From: an uncultured Clostridia bacterium
GTDB lineage: Bacteria > Bacillota > Clostridia > Peptostreptococcales > Anaerovoracaceae
Direction of reading: 5' to 3'
Assembly (NCBI GenBank): GCA_938046095.1
Contig: CALIXS010000003.1
Location: 1 to 45,505, forward strand
DNA: 45,505 nucleotides
Positions within the stretch are counted from its first letter, which is position 1. Every line of letters begins with the position of its first letter. Below, piece after piece: positions 16,773 to 25,500 of the stretch. The notes under the pieces were generated by a model. It ran no database searches. It was not told the DNA's origin and was given only the letters and a program-made list of their open reading frames with translations. The position numbers and the translations under genes are program-made.

Positions 16773-17378
16773 ATGTTGAGCAAACAATACGAAAGGATAG
16801 GAAGTTTTTTATTTCACGATGTGCTTAAGATATTTATTATTTTTCTTTGTGTTTTTATTTTCCTCGGCTTTGCCTCTATGTTTGCGGTCATGATGCTGCC
16901 TTATAATATCGTCAATGAAGCCGTGGAAGAAATTCAGCAGGGTATGCAGTCGGTGCTCAGTGACGGACTGACGTGGGGAGGCATCACTATTCATAACATA
17001 TACGCAACCTTGGTCGGTACGTGCCTGGGCTTTGTTCCGTTCCTGTTTTTACCCACGCTTAACCTCGGAATAAACTCGATTACCATAGGTGCAATCATGG
17101 GTTATATTCATATCAGCGGACAGTCGGCGCTTAAAATGTTCGTCAGGGGTATCATACCGCACGGCATTTTCGAAATCCCGGCAGTCATACTGTCGTGCTC
17201 TGTCGGTTTTTTAATATGCCTCACTCTCGTCAGAGCCATACTCGGGCGTATAGGCGCGCCGAAGGTAAAGCAGATCATACTCGACTCTCTCAGGACGTAC
17301 GTGCTTGTAATTTTGCCGCTCCTGATAATTGCAGGCTTTATCGAAGCAAAGATAACTCCTTTACTGATACAGCTGTGA
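16773..17378 (+). CDS. SpoIIM family (stage II sporulation protein M-like) membrane protein
   Basis: A 201-residue protein with about five membrane helices. It carries the SpoIIM/DUF95 signature: N-x-x-A-T-L-V-G in the third quarter, a glycine-rich SITIGAIMGYI segment and the conserved IPHGIFEIPAVILS motif. In B. subtilis SpoIIM is part of the engulfment complex, but this superfamily also occurs in species that do not sporulate, so a sporulation role is not implied. The start at 16773 is fixed by AAGGAGG 8 nt upstream. It is convergent with aroK, and an imperfect AAGG/CCTT hairpin with T residues near 17393-17416 may terminate it. Confidence 0.85.
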   Translation: MLSKQYERIGSFLFHDVLKIFIIFLCVFIFLGFASMFAVMMLPYNIVNEAVEEIQQGMQSVLSDGLTWGGITIHNIYATLVGTCLGFVPFLFLPTLNLGINSITIGAIMGYIHISGQSALKMFVRGIIPHGIFEIPAVILSCSVGFLICLTLVRAILGRIGAPKVKQIILDSLRTYVLVILPLLIIAGFIEAKITPLLIQL

Positions 17379-17429
17379 AAGGAAGCATGAAGGAGAGCGC
17401 AAAGACCTTTTTTATACAAACGGAGCGTG

Positions 17430-17939
17430 TCATCGTTCGCCGAACAGCTTTAATATCTCCTCGGCCGCCTCACGAGGCGATATATTGTCGGTATCGACGA
17501 TCATATCGGCAGCATTGCGGTATCTCGGCATACGGTCGCGGAGCATATCCGCGATACGGTCAACCGATTTGACGCCTTCGAGCAGAGGTCTTGTATGATC
17601 TCCCGAAAGGCGCTTCATAACGGTTTGCGGCGATGCTGTCAGCAGCACGATGACGCCGCTCGATTTCATAAGGCTGAGATTTTTCATGCTGAGAGGCGTT
17701 CCGCCTCCGCACGACACGATGTATCCGCCGTGAGAAGCGATGCTCCTGAGCATATCGCTTTCCATGCGGCGAAACGCCGGCTCGCCGAGCCTTTCGAATA
17801 TCTCGCTTATGGACATAGCGGCTTTTTCGGATATCAGCGAATCCGTTTCTACCGCCTCTAAGCCCATGATTTCGGACAGATACACGGAAACTGCGGATTT
17901 ACCGACACCCATGTAACCGATAAGATAAATATTTTTCAT
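17430..17939 (-). CDS. aroK: Shikimate kinase
   Basis: A 169-residue shikimate kinase, which phosphorylates shikimate at O3 with ATP in chorismate synthesis. The Walker A loop is GYMGVGKS (8-15). The DxD-like motif reads E-T-D (31-33), so the usual first Asp is Glu while the shikimate-binding Asp33 remains. FRRMESD carries the substrate Arg, CGGGTPL is the Walker B/GGG substrate loop, and RPLL is the mobile lid with its Arg. The length is normal. It is transcribed away from the shikimate dehydrogenase gene, with 56 bp between their start codons, so the two probably share a control region. Confidence 0.93.
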   Translation of the reverse strand: MKNIYLIGYMGVGKSAVSVYLSEIMGLEAVETDSLISEKAAMSISEIFERLGEPAFRRMESDMLRSIASHGGYIVSCGGGTPLSMKNLSLMKSSGVIVLLTASPQTVMKRLSGDHTRPLLEGVKSVDRIADMLRDRMPRYRNAADMIVDTDNISPREAAEEILKLFGER

Positions 17940-17995
17940 TTGCCTGCATCCCTTTGTTTATAAAAAGATTATATCACGAGAGAGGAACAAACGTC

Positions 17996-18847
17996 ATGGA
18001 AATATCAGGACATACCGCACTGTACGCTTTTTTTGCAGATCCCGCCGAGCATTCCGCTTCGCCTGCGATGTATAATGCCTGCTTTCGCAAAATGAACACT
18101 GACGCGGTATATCTCGCTTTTCGGGTCGGAAAAGAGGGCATAAGAGGTGCGATGGAATCGATGAGACTGCTCGACATCAAAGGAGCCAATATCTCTATGC
18201 CGAACAAGCAGGAGGTAATAAAATATCTCGATGAGATATCGGATGAAGCGAAATTGTGCGGGGCAGTGAATACGGTTGTTAATGACAGTGGGCGACTTAA
18301 GGGTTATAATACTGATATATGCGGAGCTGTAAGAGCTGTTCGCGGAATGGGAGCCGGGATATCGGGGCAGAGTGCCTGTATATTCGGCTTAGGCGGTGCC
18401 GGGCGGGCGATACTTACAGGTATGGCCTTTCAGGGTGCTTCGCATATAAGCGTAATTGTAAGGCGCAGGCGAGCGGAGGAGCACAGAGCATTCACTTCCG
18501 TAATCTCTGATGCATCCGGAGTCGACATCGGGATATATGATATCGAAGATCCCGAAGCTCTTAAACGCGAAACTCTCGCCGCCGACATAGTGATAAATGC
18601 GACTGATGTCGGAATGGGTGATGACGCGGGCTCGTCGGTAATTCCGGATGTTACGTACCTTAAGCCGGGGCAGTACGTAATGGATGCCGTATACAGCCCT
18701 GAGAGGACGAGGCTTATGGATATCGCCGAACGTGCGGGCGCCGTGGCAAAAAACGGGCGCGATATGCTTATATTCCAAGGAGCTGAGGCGTTCCGCCTTT
18801 ATACGGGATTGGAGATGCCGTTAAATGAAGTATTGAGCAAGGAGTAA
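17996..18847 (+). CDS. aroE: Shikimate (or quinate/shikimate) dehydrogenase
   Basis: 283 residues. NAD(P)-dependent dehydrogenase that reduces 3-dehydroshikimate to shikimate. Visible motifs: DPAEHSASP (15-23) for substrate, catalytic Lys71 in ISMPNK, the AVNTVV Asn, catalytic Asp107 in GYNTD, and the nucleotide loop GLGGAGRA. ISMPNKQ followed by AKLCGAVNTVVND and KGYNTD resembles the YdiB (quinate/shikimate dehydrogenase) branch more than classic AroE, which has NVTxPxK, so quinate activity and NAD use are possible. ATG 17996 is chosen for its GAGAGGA ribosome site; an earlier TTG (17954) lacks one. The end carries AAGGAG for the ABC ATPase gene, so the two are co-transcribed. Confidence 0.88.
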   Translation: MEISGHTALYAFFADPAEHSASPAMYNACFRKMNTDAVYLAFRVGKEGIRGAMESMRLLDIKGANISMPNKQEVIKYLDEISDEAKLCGAVNTVVNDSGRLKGYNTDICGAVRAVRGMGAGISGQSACIFGLGGAGRAILTGMAFQGASHISVIVRRRRAEEHRAFTSVISDASGVDIGIYDIEDPEALKRETLAADIVINATDVGMGDDAGSSVIPDVTYLKPGQYVMDAVYSPERTRLMDIAERAGAVAKNGRDMLIFQGAEAFRLYTGLEMPLNEVLSKE

Positions 18848-18851
18848 TATT

Positions 18852-19556
18852 ATGCTGAAAATCGAACATCTCACAAAAAACTTCGGCAACGTGACCGCGG
18901 TAAGCGATTTGTCTCTTCACATCGCACCGGGAGAAATCTACGGTTTTATCGGTCATAACGGCGCCGGAAAGACTACTACTATCAAATCATGCTGCGGTAT
19001 ACTTCGGTTTGATTCGGGAGAGATTTTTGTCGACGGAATGTCGATCAAAACCGACCCGCTCAGGTGCAAGCAGGAGATGGCATATATACCCGACAACCCT
19101 GATCTTTATGAATTCCTGTCGGGCATAAAATATATAAGCTTCATAGCCGATGTTTTCGGCGTGAATGAGACTGACAGAGAGGCGAGAATCGCAAAGTATG
19201 CAGATATGTTCGGACTTACGGATGACCTTGCGCAACCTATAAGCGCATATTCGCACGGCATGAAGCAGAAGCTTGCGCTGATAGCCGCGTTTGTCCACAA
19301 GCCGAAACTTATAATAATGGATGAGCCGTTTGTCGGGCTTGATCCGAAAGCTTCTTTTCTGCTTAAACAGGAGATGCGCATGCATTGCGGCGAGGGAGGC
19401 GCCATATTCTTCTCGACGCATGTGCTCGAAGTCGCTGAGAAGCTCTGCGACAAGGTCGCGATAATCAAGCAGGGAAAGCTCGTAACGTCCGGCACGATGG
19501 ATGAGGTTAAGGGCAATACATCGCTCGAGGACGTATTCCTCGAATTGGAGGCATAG
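18852..19556 (+). CDS. ABC transporter ATP-binding protein
   Basis: A 234-residue ABC ATPase of the ABC-2 exporter type. Walker A GHNGAGKT (34-41), a modified signature YSHGMKQKLAL in place of LSGGQ, Walker B LIIMDEP followed by FVGLDPKA, and the switch His in STHVLE. It ends SLEDVFLELEA, typical for this group. The stop codon is one base from the start of the permease gene, with which it surely forms a complex. Cargo unknown; related systems handle drugs, peptides or lipids. Confidence 0.93.
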   Translation: MLKIEHLTKNFGNVTAVSDLSLHIAPGEIYGFIGHNGAGKTTTIKSCCGILRFDSGEIFVDGMSIKTDPLRCKQEMAYIPDNPDLYEFLSGIKYISFIADVFGVNETDREARIAKYADMFGLTDDLAQPISAYSHGMKQKLALIAAFVHKPKLIIMDEPFVGLDPKASFLLKQEMRMHCGEGGAIFFSTHVLEVAEKLCDKVAIIKQGKLVTSGTMDEVKGNTSLEDVFLELEA

Positions 19557-19557
19557 C

Positions 19558-21150
19558 ATGCTGAAAAAACTCGTAGCCCTAAGATTCAGAGAGATGCTCT
19601 CGCTGCTCCAATCAAAAAAACGTAAAACCTCGAGTATAGTCGGATTTGCTATCCTCTACATATTTGCAGCTTTAAGTATCGGATTTTTATTCATATCGAT
19701 ATTTCTGATCATAGCGTTCCAATATCATGCAGAGGGAATTGACTGGGTTTATTTCGCCTTCGCCGGCGTGATGTCGTTCATGCTCTGCTTTATCGGAAGC
19801 ATATTTCTTACATACAATCAGATATTCGTCGCGAAAGACAACGAGGCGATGCTTGCTATGCCGCTGAAGCCGTCGATGATACTACTTTCGCGCATAGTAT
19901 CGCTCATCGCAATGAATTATATATATGAGCTTATAGTCATGCTGCCGGCGGCGGGCGTATACTTTTTTGTCGCAGGTTTCAGCATCATAAAGCTGATTTT
20001 AATCATTGTAAGCGCCATATTCCTGCCGATATTATCTCTTGCGCTGTCTATGCTCTGCGGTTGGATAATAGCGTTTGTGAGCTCGAGATCAGGGCGCAAA
20101 AACAAAATTGTCCTCGTCATATCCGCTCTTCTGTTCGTTCTTTACTTTTATTTCTGCTTCACGTGGCAAAGCTATATGGAAAAGATGGAGGCAAACGGCG
20201 AGGCGGTAGGAGATGTCCTCAAAAAGGCGCTGCCGTTTTATCTTATGGGACGCGCATGCGGAGACGGCAATATTCTCGATGCTTTGATTTTTGTGCTTAT
20301 AGCGTTTGTTCCGTTTGCGCTCGTTTACGCTCTGATAAGCAAAAGCTTTATAAACATTGCAACGAGGCATAAGGGCGCCAAAAAAATCAAATATCGCGGG
20401 GGCAGACTCAAAGCCGGCGGTGCAAGACGCGCATACGCAGGCGTAGAGATAAAGCGTTTCACCAATTCCAACGTTTATATGCTGAACCACGGAATGGGCA
20501 TCGTACTTATGCCTGTATTTGCAATATACACGCTTATAAAAAACGATTCTCTCAACTCATTACTGGCGGTATTCGGAGCATCGGGCGGCGCGGAAATTGC
20601 GGGAGCCGGCTGCTGCGTTGTTTTGCTGTTCTGCCTCAGTACGGTAATAATAAGCTCCGCAGTCATATCTCTTGACGCGAAGACGCTGTGGGTGACAAAA
20701 TCAATACCTTTGTCCGAAGCTGATATCCTGCGGTGCAAGCTTGCACCGCACCTTACGATGACTCTTCCGGTCATTCTGCTGACGTCCGTCATCCTTCAGT
20801 TCGGGGTTGCGATGAATATTGCGATGAGGGCGATACTTGTAGTTTTGCCTTTGGTTTATGCCGTGTTCATGGCGGAAATCGGCCTGCTTATAAATCTGAA
20901 ATTCCCTAAATTCAATTGGACAAACGAGGCCGTAGTTATCAAACAGTCGATGTCGGCTTTTCTGACAATGATGATAGGCTTAGCGATTGAAGCAATATTT
21001 ATTGTCACGATAATAGTAACAATGATGAAGCAATTCATAAGCATAACAGCGGCGTGCAGTGTGATAACCGCTGTATTGATTATAGTTACGATAATTATTT
21101 ACCGTATACTGATGACAAAAGGGGTAAAGTTTTTCCGTGAGCTCAGCTAA
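19558..21150 (+). CDS. ABC-2 type exporter permease
   Basis: A 530-residue integral membrane protein with about 12 hydrophobic helices in two blocks (about 35-270 and 310-525) separated by a basic cytoplasmic loop with KKIKYRGGRLKAGGARRAYAGVEIKRF. The size and layout fit the large ABC-2 permeases that pair with a single ATPase in Bacillota. ATG 19558 is taken as the start because it follows the ATPase stop directly; upstream in-frame codons lie inside the ATPase gene. The last 14 bases overlap the MATE gene. Substrate unknown. Confidence 0.85.
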   Translation: MLKKLVALRFREMLSLLQSKKRKTSSIVGFAILYIFAALSIGFLFISIFLIIAFQYHAEGIDWVYFAFAGVMSFMLCFIGSIFLTYNQIFVAKDNEAMLAMPLKPSMILLSRIVSLIAMNYIYELIVMLPAAGVYFFVAGFSIIKLILIIVSAIFLPILSLALSMLCGWIIAFVSSRSGRKNKIVLVISALLFVLYFYFCFTWQSYMEKMEANGEAVGDVLKKALPFYLMGRACGDGNILDALIFVLIAFVPFALVYALISKSFINIATRHKGAKKIKYRGGRLKAGGARRAYAGVEIKRFTNSNVYMLNHGMGIVLMPVFAIYTLIKNDSLNSLLAVFGASGGAEIAGAGCCVVLLFCLSTVIISSAVISLDAKTLWVTKSIPLSEADILRCKLAPHLTMTLPVILLTSVILQFGVAMNIAMRAILVVLPLVYAVFMAEIGLLINLKFPKFNWTNEAVVIKQSMSAFLTMMIGLAIEAIFIVTIIVTMMKQFISITAACSVITAVLIIVTIIIYRILMTKGVKFFRELS

Positions 21151-22504
21151 GAACGATAATTCAATAGATATGGTGAACGGATCTGTGATCAGATCCGTAA
21201 TCGCGTTTGCTCTTCCTCTGATCTTCTCGTGCATACTGCAAATGCTCTTTAATGCGGCGGATTCTATCGTCGTGGGGAGATTTGCCGGCGATGATTCACT
21301 TGCGGCTGTCGGCTCGACGGCGCCTCTCATAAACCTCCTGACGAACCTGTTCACAGGACTTTCGCTCGGTTCTAACGTATTAGCCGCAAGATATAAGGGT
21401 GCGGGCGATAAAACGGCGGTTAATGAGACGGTTCATACATCGATGCTGCTCGGCTTAATGAGCGGACTTTTGTTAACCGTACTTTTTCTCGTATTTGCTC
21501 CGCGCATACTTATCACGATGCAGACTCCGGAGAGCGTTCTTCCGCTCGCAACGCTTTACGTCAGGATATATGCGCTCGGGATGTCTCCTATGATGGTATA
21601 CAACTTCGGTGCGGCGCTTCTCAGATCGAAGGGCGATACAAAGCGACCGCTTATATATCTGTCTGTCGCGGGAGTGATAAACATATTTCTGAACCTGTTC
21701 TTTGTTATAGTGTTGAAGATGGACGTGGCCGGAGTTGCGACCGCAACCGCGATATCTCAGACGTTTTCCGCATACCTCATAGTGAAATGTCTTTGCGGGG
21801 AAGCTGATGAGTTTCATATGACGGTAAAGGGGCTTCGCATATATAAGAAAAAGCTCATAATGATACTCAGGATAGGGATCCCTGCCGGTATACAGGGAAC
21901 GCTGTTTGCAGTATCGAACGTCGTAATACAGTCCGCCGTAAATACCTTCGGAAGCACCGTAGTTGCCGCCGGGGCCGCCGCCTCGAACATAGAGGCTGTC
22001 GTCTATTTTATAACATATGGATTCGACCAGTCCGCGGTGTCTTTTGTCTCACAGAACGTCGGAGCGGGGCGTTACGACAGATTAAAAAAAATAATCACGT
22101 CGGCAGTGCTTCTGTCGATGGGCTCAGGCCTCATAGCGGGACTTTCAGCAGCGGCGTTCGCGAGGCCGCTCATTTCGATATTCAGCGAGAATTCCGATGT
22201 TATTGCCGAGGGCGTTCTCAGAATGGGCATTATATGTATTTCGTATATCATTTGCGGCAGCATGGATACCATAGCATCAGCTATCAGGGGACTCGGATAT
22301 TCGCTTTCACCTACGGTACTGATCCTTATATTCGTATGCGGTTTCAGGATTCTCTGGGTATTCTATTGTCTGTCGACACCTTCGATGAACAGATCGCTGA
22401 ACGTATATGCGTCATATCCGCTCAGTTGGGCGATTGCAACAGTTGCTGAGCTTATATGTTTTGCCGTCGTATGGAAAAAGTCGGTCAGACCGCGGCTCGG
22501 GTAA
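21137..22504 (+). CDS. MATE family efflux transporter
   Basis: 455 residues in 12 membrane helices forming two related halves, the MATE (multi antimicrobial extrusion) fold, which exports cationic compounds using Na+ or H+ gradients. Typical segments are ADSIVVGRFAGDDSLAAVG in helix 2, GLSLGSNVLAARYKGAGD after helix 3, and GFDQSAVSFVSQNVGAGRYDR in the second half. It starts at a GTG inside the permease gene, indicating translational coupling, so the ABC exporter and MATE pump are expected to be made together. Drug or metabolite specificity is unknown. Confidence 0.92.
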   Translation: MSSAKNDNSIDMVNGSVIRSVIAFALPLIFSCILQMLFNAADSIVVGRFAGDDSLAAVGSTAPLINLLTNLFTGLSLGSNVLAARYKGAGDKTAVNETVHTSMLLGLMSGLLLTVLFLVFAPRILITMQTPESVLPLATLYVRIYALGMSPMMVYNFGAALLRSKGDTKRPLIYLSVAGVINIFLNLFFVIVLKMDVAGVATATAISQTFSAYLIVKCLCGEADEFHMTVKGLRIYKKKLIMILRIGIPAGIQGTLFAVSNVVIQSAVNTFGSTVVAAGAAASNIEAVVYFITYGFDQSAVSFVSQNVGAGRYDRLKKIITSAVLLSMGSGLIAGLSAAAFARPLISIFSENSDVIAEGVLRMGIICISYIICGSMDTIASAIRGLGYSLSPTVLILIFVCGFRILWVFYCLSTPSMNRSLNVYASYPLSWAIATVAELICFAVVWKKSVRPRLG

Positions 22505-22512
22505 GCTTTTGC

Positions 22513-22555
22513 AAAATCAAAAAGTCCGCTCCGGATGGGGCGGACTTTCGATTTT
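22513..22555. terminator. Bidirectional terminator
   Basis: A stem of AAAGTCCGC with GCGGACTTT (22521-22529, 22540-22548), extended by AAAATC/GATTTT arms outside with one unpaired region. It lies between the convergent MATE and htpG genes. Confidence 0.8.
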
Positions 22556-22567
22556 ACGGGAAGGCGG

Positions 22568-24493
22568 CTATTTTTGCCCGGCGAAAAGCTCGTTTACGGT
22601 AGCACTGAAGTCGACAGGATCATCGATAGGCATGCCGGAAATGAGGAGCGCCTGATCGTACAGGAGCTTTGCATATTTCGCAATCGAAACTTTGCCGTTT
22701 TCATCGGCGAAGAGTTCGCGAAGCTTATCAAAAACAGGATGCTCGGGATTGAATTCGAGGACGCGCTCCGCCTTTACCTGCTGTTCAAGGGGCATAGAGT
22801 TTATTACTTTTTCCATCTCGAGCGAAATGCCTCCTTTTGTCGTCAGACACACGGCAGACGATCTGAGACGAGGTGAAAGCCTGACCTCGGAAACGCCTTC
22901 AAGAGAATCCTTGATAGCTGCAAGAAGTTCTTTGTTTTCTTCTTCGGAGACTTTAATCTTTTCTTTTATTTCATCAGCTTCGTCTTCGGCCGCTTCTTCG
23001 GAAGATACCGATTTGAACGGTTTGTCCTTATAGTTCCCGAGAACCTGAAAGACGAACTCGTCTATTTCGTCGGTAAGGTAGAGTATCTCACAGCCTTTGG
23101 ACTTGACGAATTCAGTCTGAGGCAGGAGATCGATCTTGTCGACAGTTTCTCCGGCGGCATAATAGATCACCGTCTGATCGTCCTTCATTCTTGATACGTA
23201 TTCCGGGAGCGTTACAAGCTTTTTCTCGGTCGATGAATAGAAGAGGACGAGATCCTGAAGTATATCCCTGTGCATTCCGTAGTCCTCGTATAGACCGAAT
23301 TTGAGCTGTTTGCCGAAATCGGCAAAGAATTTTTCGTAACCTTCGCGATCATCCTTCAGGAAGCTTTCGAGGTCGCGCCTGATTTTCTTTTCTACGTTTT
23401 TCGCTATACTTTTTAGCTGTCTGTCATGCTGAAGGACTTCCCTTGATATATTGAGCGATAAATCCTGACTGTCGACGAGACCCTTTACGAAATTGAAGAA
23501 ATCGGGAAGCAGCTCCGCACATTTGTCCATTATCATGACTCCCGAGGAATAAAGCACGAGACCTTTTTCGTATTCCTTCGTGTAATAATCATAAGGAGCG
23601 TGGCCGGGAATGAACAGGAGTGCGGTAAAGCTTGAGACACCCTCTACGCTCGTGCGTATGACTCTCGCCGGGTCGGCGTAATCGTAAAATTTGCTCTTAT
23701 AGTAGCTGTTATATTCCTCGGGCTTTACCTTACTTTTTTGCCGCTTCCAGATGGGCTCCATGGAATTCAGCGTTTCGAGCTCCCGATACTGTTCGTATTC
23801 CGGAGCCTTGTCTTCGCTGTCCGCATCGGCTTTGCGGCGCGATTTGGTGACCGTCATTTTGATAGGGTATCTGATATAATCGGAATATTTTTTTATGAGA
23901 TTTCTGATCGTATATTCCTCGAGGAAGGTCGAATAATCTTCATCATCTCTGTCCTCTTTAAGGTGCAGAACGATCTCCGTTCCCGTACCGCTCCACGATG
24001 ACTGCGTGATCGTATATCCGTCGGCGCCCGAGGATGTCCAGGTATAGGCTTGCTCGGAGCCGTAAGCTTTGGAGGTTACCGTTACAAGGTCGGATACCAT
24101 AAACGCAGAATAAAATCCGACGCCGAACTGTCCGATTATATCTATTTTTGAGGCATTCTTTGCGTCGTGAGCGGTATCCTCCGTCTTAAAAGTCTGCGAA
24201 CCGCTCCTTGCGATCGTGCCGAGGTTGAGCTCAAGCTCATCCTTTGTCATACCGATGCCGTTATCCCGTATCGTGAGAGTTCTGAGATCCTTATCCGGTT
24301 CTATACTGATGAAGAAATCGTTCCTTTTGATGCCCGTATCCCCCGACTCGAGGCTCCTGTAATAGAGCTTATCGAGCGCATCGCTCGCATTGCTTACAAG
24401 CTCTCTCAAAAATATCTCCTTATGCGTATATATAGAATTGATCATAAGGTCGAGCAGCTTCTTTGACTCCGCTTTGAATTGTTTTTTTGCCAT
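22568..24493 (-). CDS. htpG: Molecular chaperone HtpG (Hsp90)
   Basis: A 641-residue bacterial Hsp90, a cytosolic ATP-dependent homodimeric chaperone. The GHKL ATPase domain shows ELVSNASDALDK, DNGIGMT and GQFGVGFYSAFMV. The middle domain carries the catalytic Arg region (SLNISREVLQHD), and the C-terminal dimerisation domain ends near residue 641. ATG 24493 is chosen because GGAGG lies 7 nt upstream. A perfect CIRCE operator sits 18 bp upstream of the start codon, so transcription is expected to be repressed by HrcA and induced by heat. Single-gene unit; hrcA, grpE, dnaK and groE are not in the window. Confidence 0.97.
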   Translation of the reverse strand: MAKKQFKAESKKLLDLMINSIYTHKEIFLRELVSNASDALDKLYYRSLESGDTGIKRNDFFISIEPDKDLRTLTIRDNGIGMTKDELELNLGTIARSGSQTFKTEDTAHDAKNASKIDIIGQFGVGFYSAFMVSDLVTVTSKAYGSEQAYTWTSSGADGYTITQSSWSGTGTEIVLHLKEDRDDEDYSTFLEEYTIRNLIKKYSDYIRYPIKMTVTKSRRKADADSEDKAPEYEQYRELETLNSMEPIWKRQKSKVKPEEYNSYYKSKFYDYADPARVIRTSVEGVSSFTALLFIPGHAPYDYYTKEYEKGLVLYSSGVMIMDKCAELLPDFFNFVKGLVDSQDLSLNISREVLQHDRQLKSIAKNVEKKIRRDLESFLKDDREGYEKFFADFGKQLKFGLYEDYGMHRDILQDLVLFYSSTEKKLVTLPEYVSRMKDDQTVIYYAAGETVDKIDLLPQTEFVKSKGCEILYLTDEIDEFVFQVLGNYKDKPFKSVSSEEAAEDEADEIKEKIKVSEEENKELLAAIKDSLEGVSEVRLSPRLRSSAVCLTTKGGISLEMEKVINSMPLEQQVKAERVLEFNPEHPVFDKLRELFADENGKVSIAKYAKLLYDQALLISGMPIDDPVDFSATVNELFAGQK

Positions 24494-24510
24494 ATTATCG
24501 CCTCCGTCTG

Positions 24511-24537
24511 TTAGCACTCTTACAGAATGAGTGCTAA
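24511..24537 (-). promoter_or_regulatory. CIRCE element (HrcA operator)
   Basis: TTAGCACTC (24511-24519), 9 nt, GAGTGCTAA (24529-24537): exact match to the CIRCE consensus. A TATATT -10 for htpG abuts it on the upstream side (minus strand, about 24542-24537). The element is bound by the HrcA repressor. Confidence 0.95.
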
Positions 24538-24628
24538 ATATAGATATAATTTATCACTTTTCAGCTTTTTTGTAAAGATGTTATATCAAATTCTTTTCCG
24601 AAAGTGATTGCTATGTTAATATATACGC

Positions 24629-25474
24629 ATGAACAAAATAATAAAGCTGAACAAAAATGCAATACTTGCAGTTATCCTCGCCTTCGTTTTTATCGCAGCT
24701 ACTATAAGCATAGCGCGTGCTGTTGTGGAAAAGCATCTGAACACCTACAGAGGTCTTGCGGAGGCGGAAACAGGCTTCGCGATGCAGGAATACGATGACG
24801 ATGCTTACTTTTACGATAAATACGGGCTTCTTAACTACGAGGACGAAAAGATCAAATCCAGTCAGGGAATAGACGTATCCGAATATCAGGGCGACATAGA
24901 CTGGAAATCCGTTTCCGAGGCCGGAGTGGAATTTGCGATGGTGAGAGTGGGGTACAGCTCTTACGTTGACGGGACGATACAAGAAGACGGAAATGCGGAA
25001 GCAAATATAGACGGGGCATCCGATAACGGCATAAGTGTCGGGGTGTATTTTTTTTCACAGGCTACGACCGTAGATGAAGCGATAGAAGAAGCAAAATATG
25101 TTTTAAGTGTAATAAGGCATAAGGATATAACGATGCCGGTGGCGTTCGACATGGAACCCGTAACAGAAGACGACAGAATAGGCAGTCTTTCAATGAAGCA
25201 AAAAACCGAGATAGCCGACGCGTTCTGCGAGATAATAGAAAACCACGGGTACAAAAGCCTAATATACGGCAACCCGACATGGATATACAACAATCTGAAC
25301 CTGTCTCTTATCACGGATCATGAGCTGTGGCTTGCTCATTATACCTCGGCGACGGGTTTTCCGTACAAGTTCGCAATGTGGCAGTACAGCCAGGAGGGAC
25401 GGGTAAACGGGATAGATACATATGTTGATTTAGATATCATGTACGTAACACGGCGTCTTTCAGCAAAAGGCTGA
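24629..25474 (+). CDS. GH25 lysozyme (N-acetylmuramidase), membrane-anchored
   Basis: 281 residues. An N-terminal signal anchor (about 11-33) without a lipobox leads into a charged linker and a glycosyl hydrolase family 25 domain (about 78-275), which cleaves the MurNAc-GlcNAc bond of peptidoglycan. Visible motifs: GIDVSEYQGDIDW with Asp82, AMVRVGYSS, YFFSQA, the catalytic AFDMEP pair Asp174/Glu176, and the closing MWQYSQEG plus VDLDIMY. No SH3 or other wall-binding domain is attached. No clear ribosome site precedes the ATG, and a -10-like TAATAT ends about 8 nt before it, so a leaderless transcript is possible. It is divergent from htpG. Likely role is wall turnover or remodelling. Confidence 0.9.
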   Translation: MNKIIKLNKNAILAVILAFVFIAATISIARAVVEKHLNTYRGLAEAETGFAMQEYDDDAYFYDKYGLLNYEDEKIKSSQGIDVSEYQGDIDWKSVSEAGVEFAMVRVGYSSYVDGTIQEDGNAEANIDGASDNGISVGVYFFSQATTVDEAIEEAKYVLSVIRHKDITMPVAFDMEPVTEDDRIGSLSMKQKTEIADAFCEIIENHGYKSLIYGNPTWIYNNLNLSLITDHELWLAHYTSATGFPYKFAMWQYSQEGRVNGIDTYVDLDIMYVTRRLSAKG

Positions 25475-25500
25475 AGCGTTTGAATCGGATTTATATATCT

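Noticed and set aside
16773..17378. Evidence that the organism sporulates
   Set aside because: SpoIIM-superfamily proteins also occur in non-sporulating bacteria, and no other sporulation-specific gene is in the window; FtsK/SpoIIIE is general.
1..17400. Accessory left part as a prophage or integrated element
   Set aside because: No integrase, transposase, phage gene, att-like direct repeats at the borders, or tRNA boundary could be found.
17954..17995. Upstream TTG start for the shikimate dehydrogenase
   Set aside because: No ribosome site, falls in the divergent promoter region, and the family N-terminus starts at the ATG 17996.
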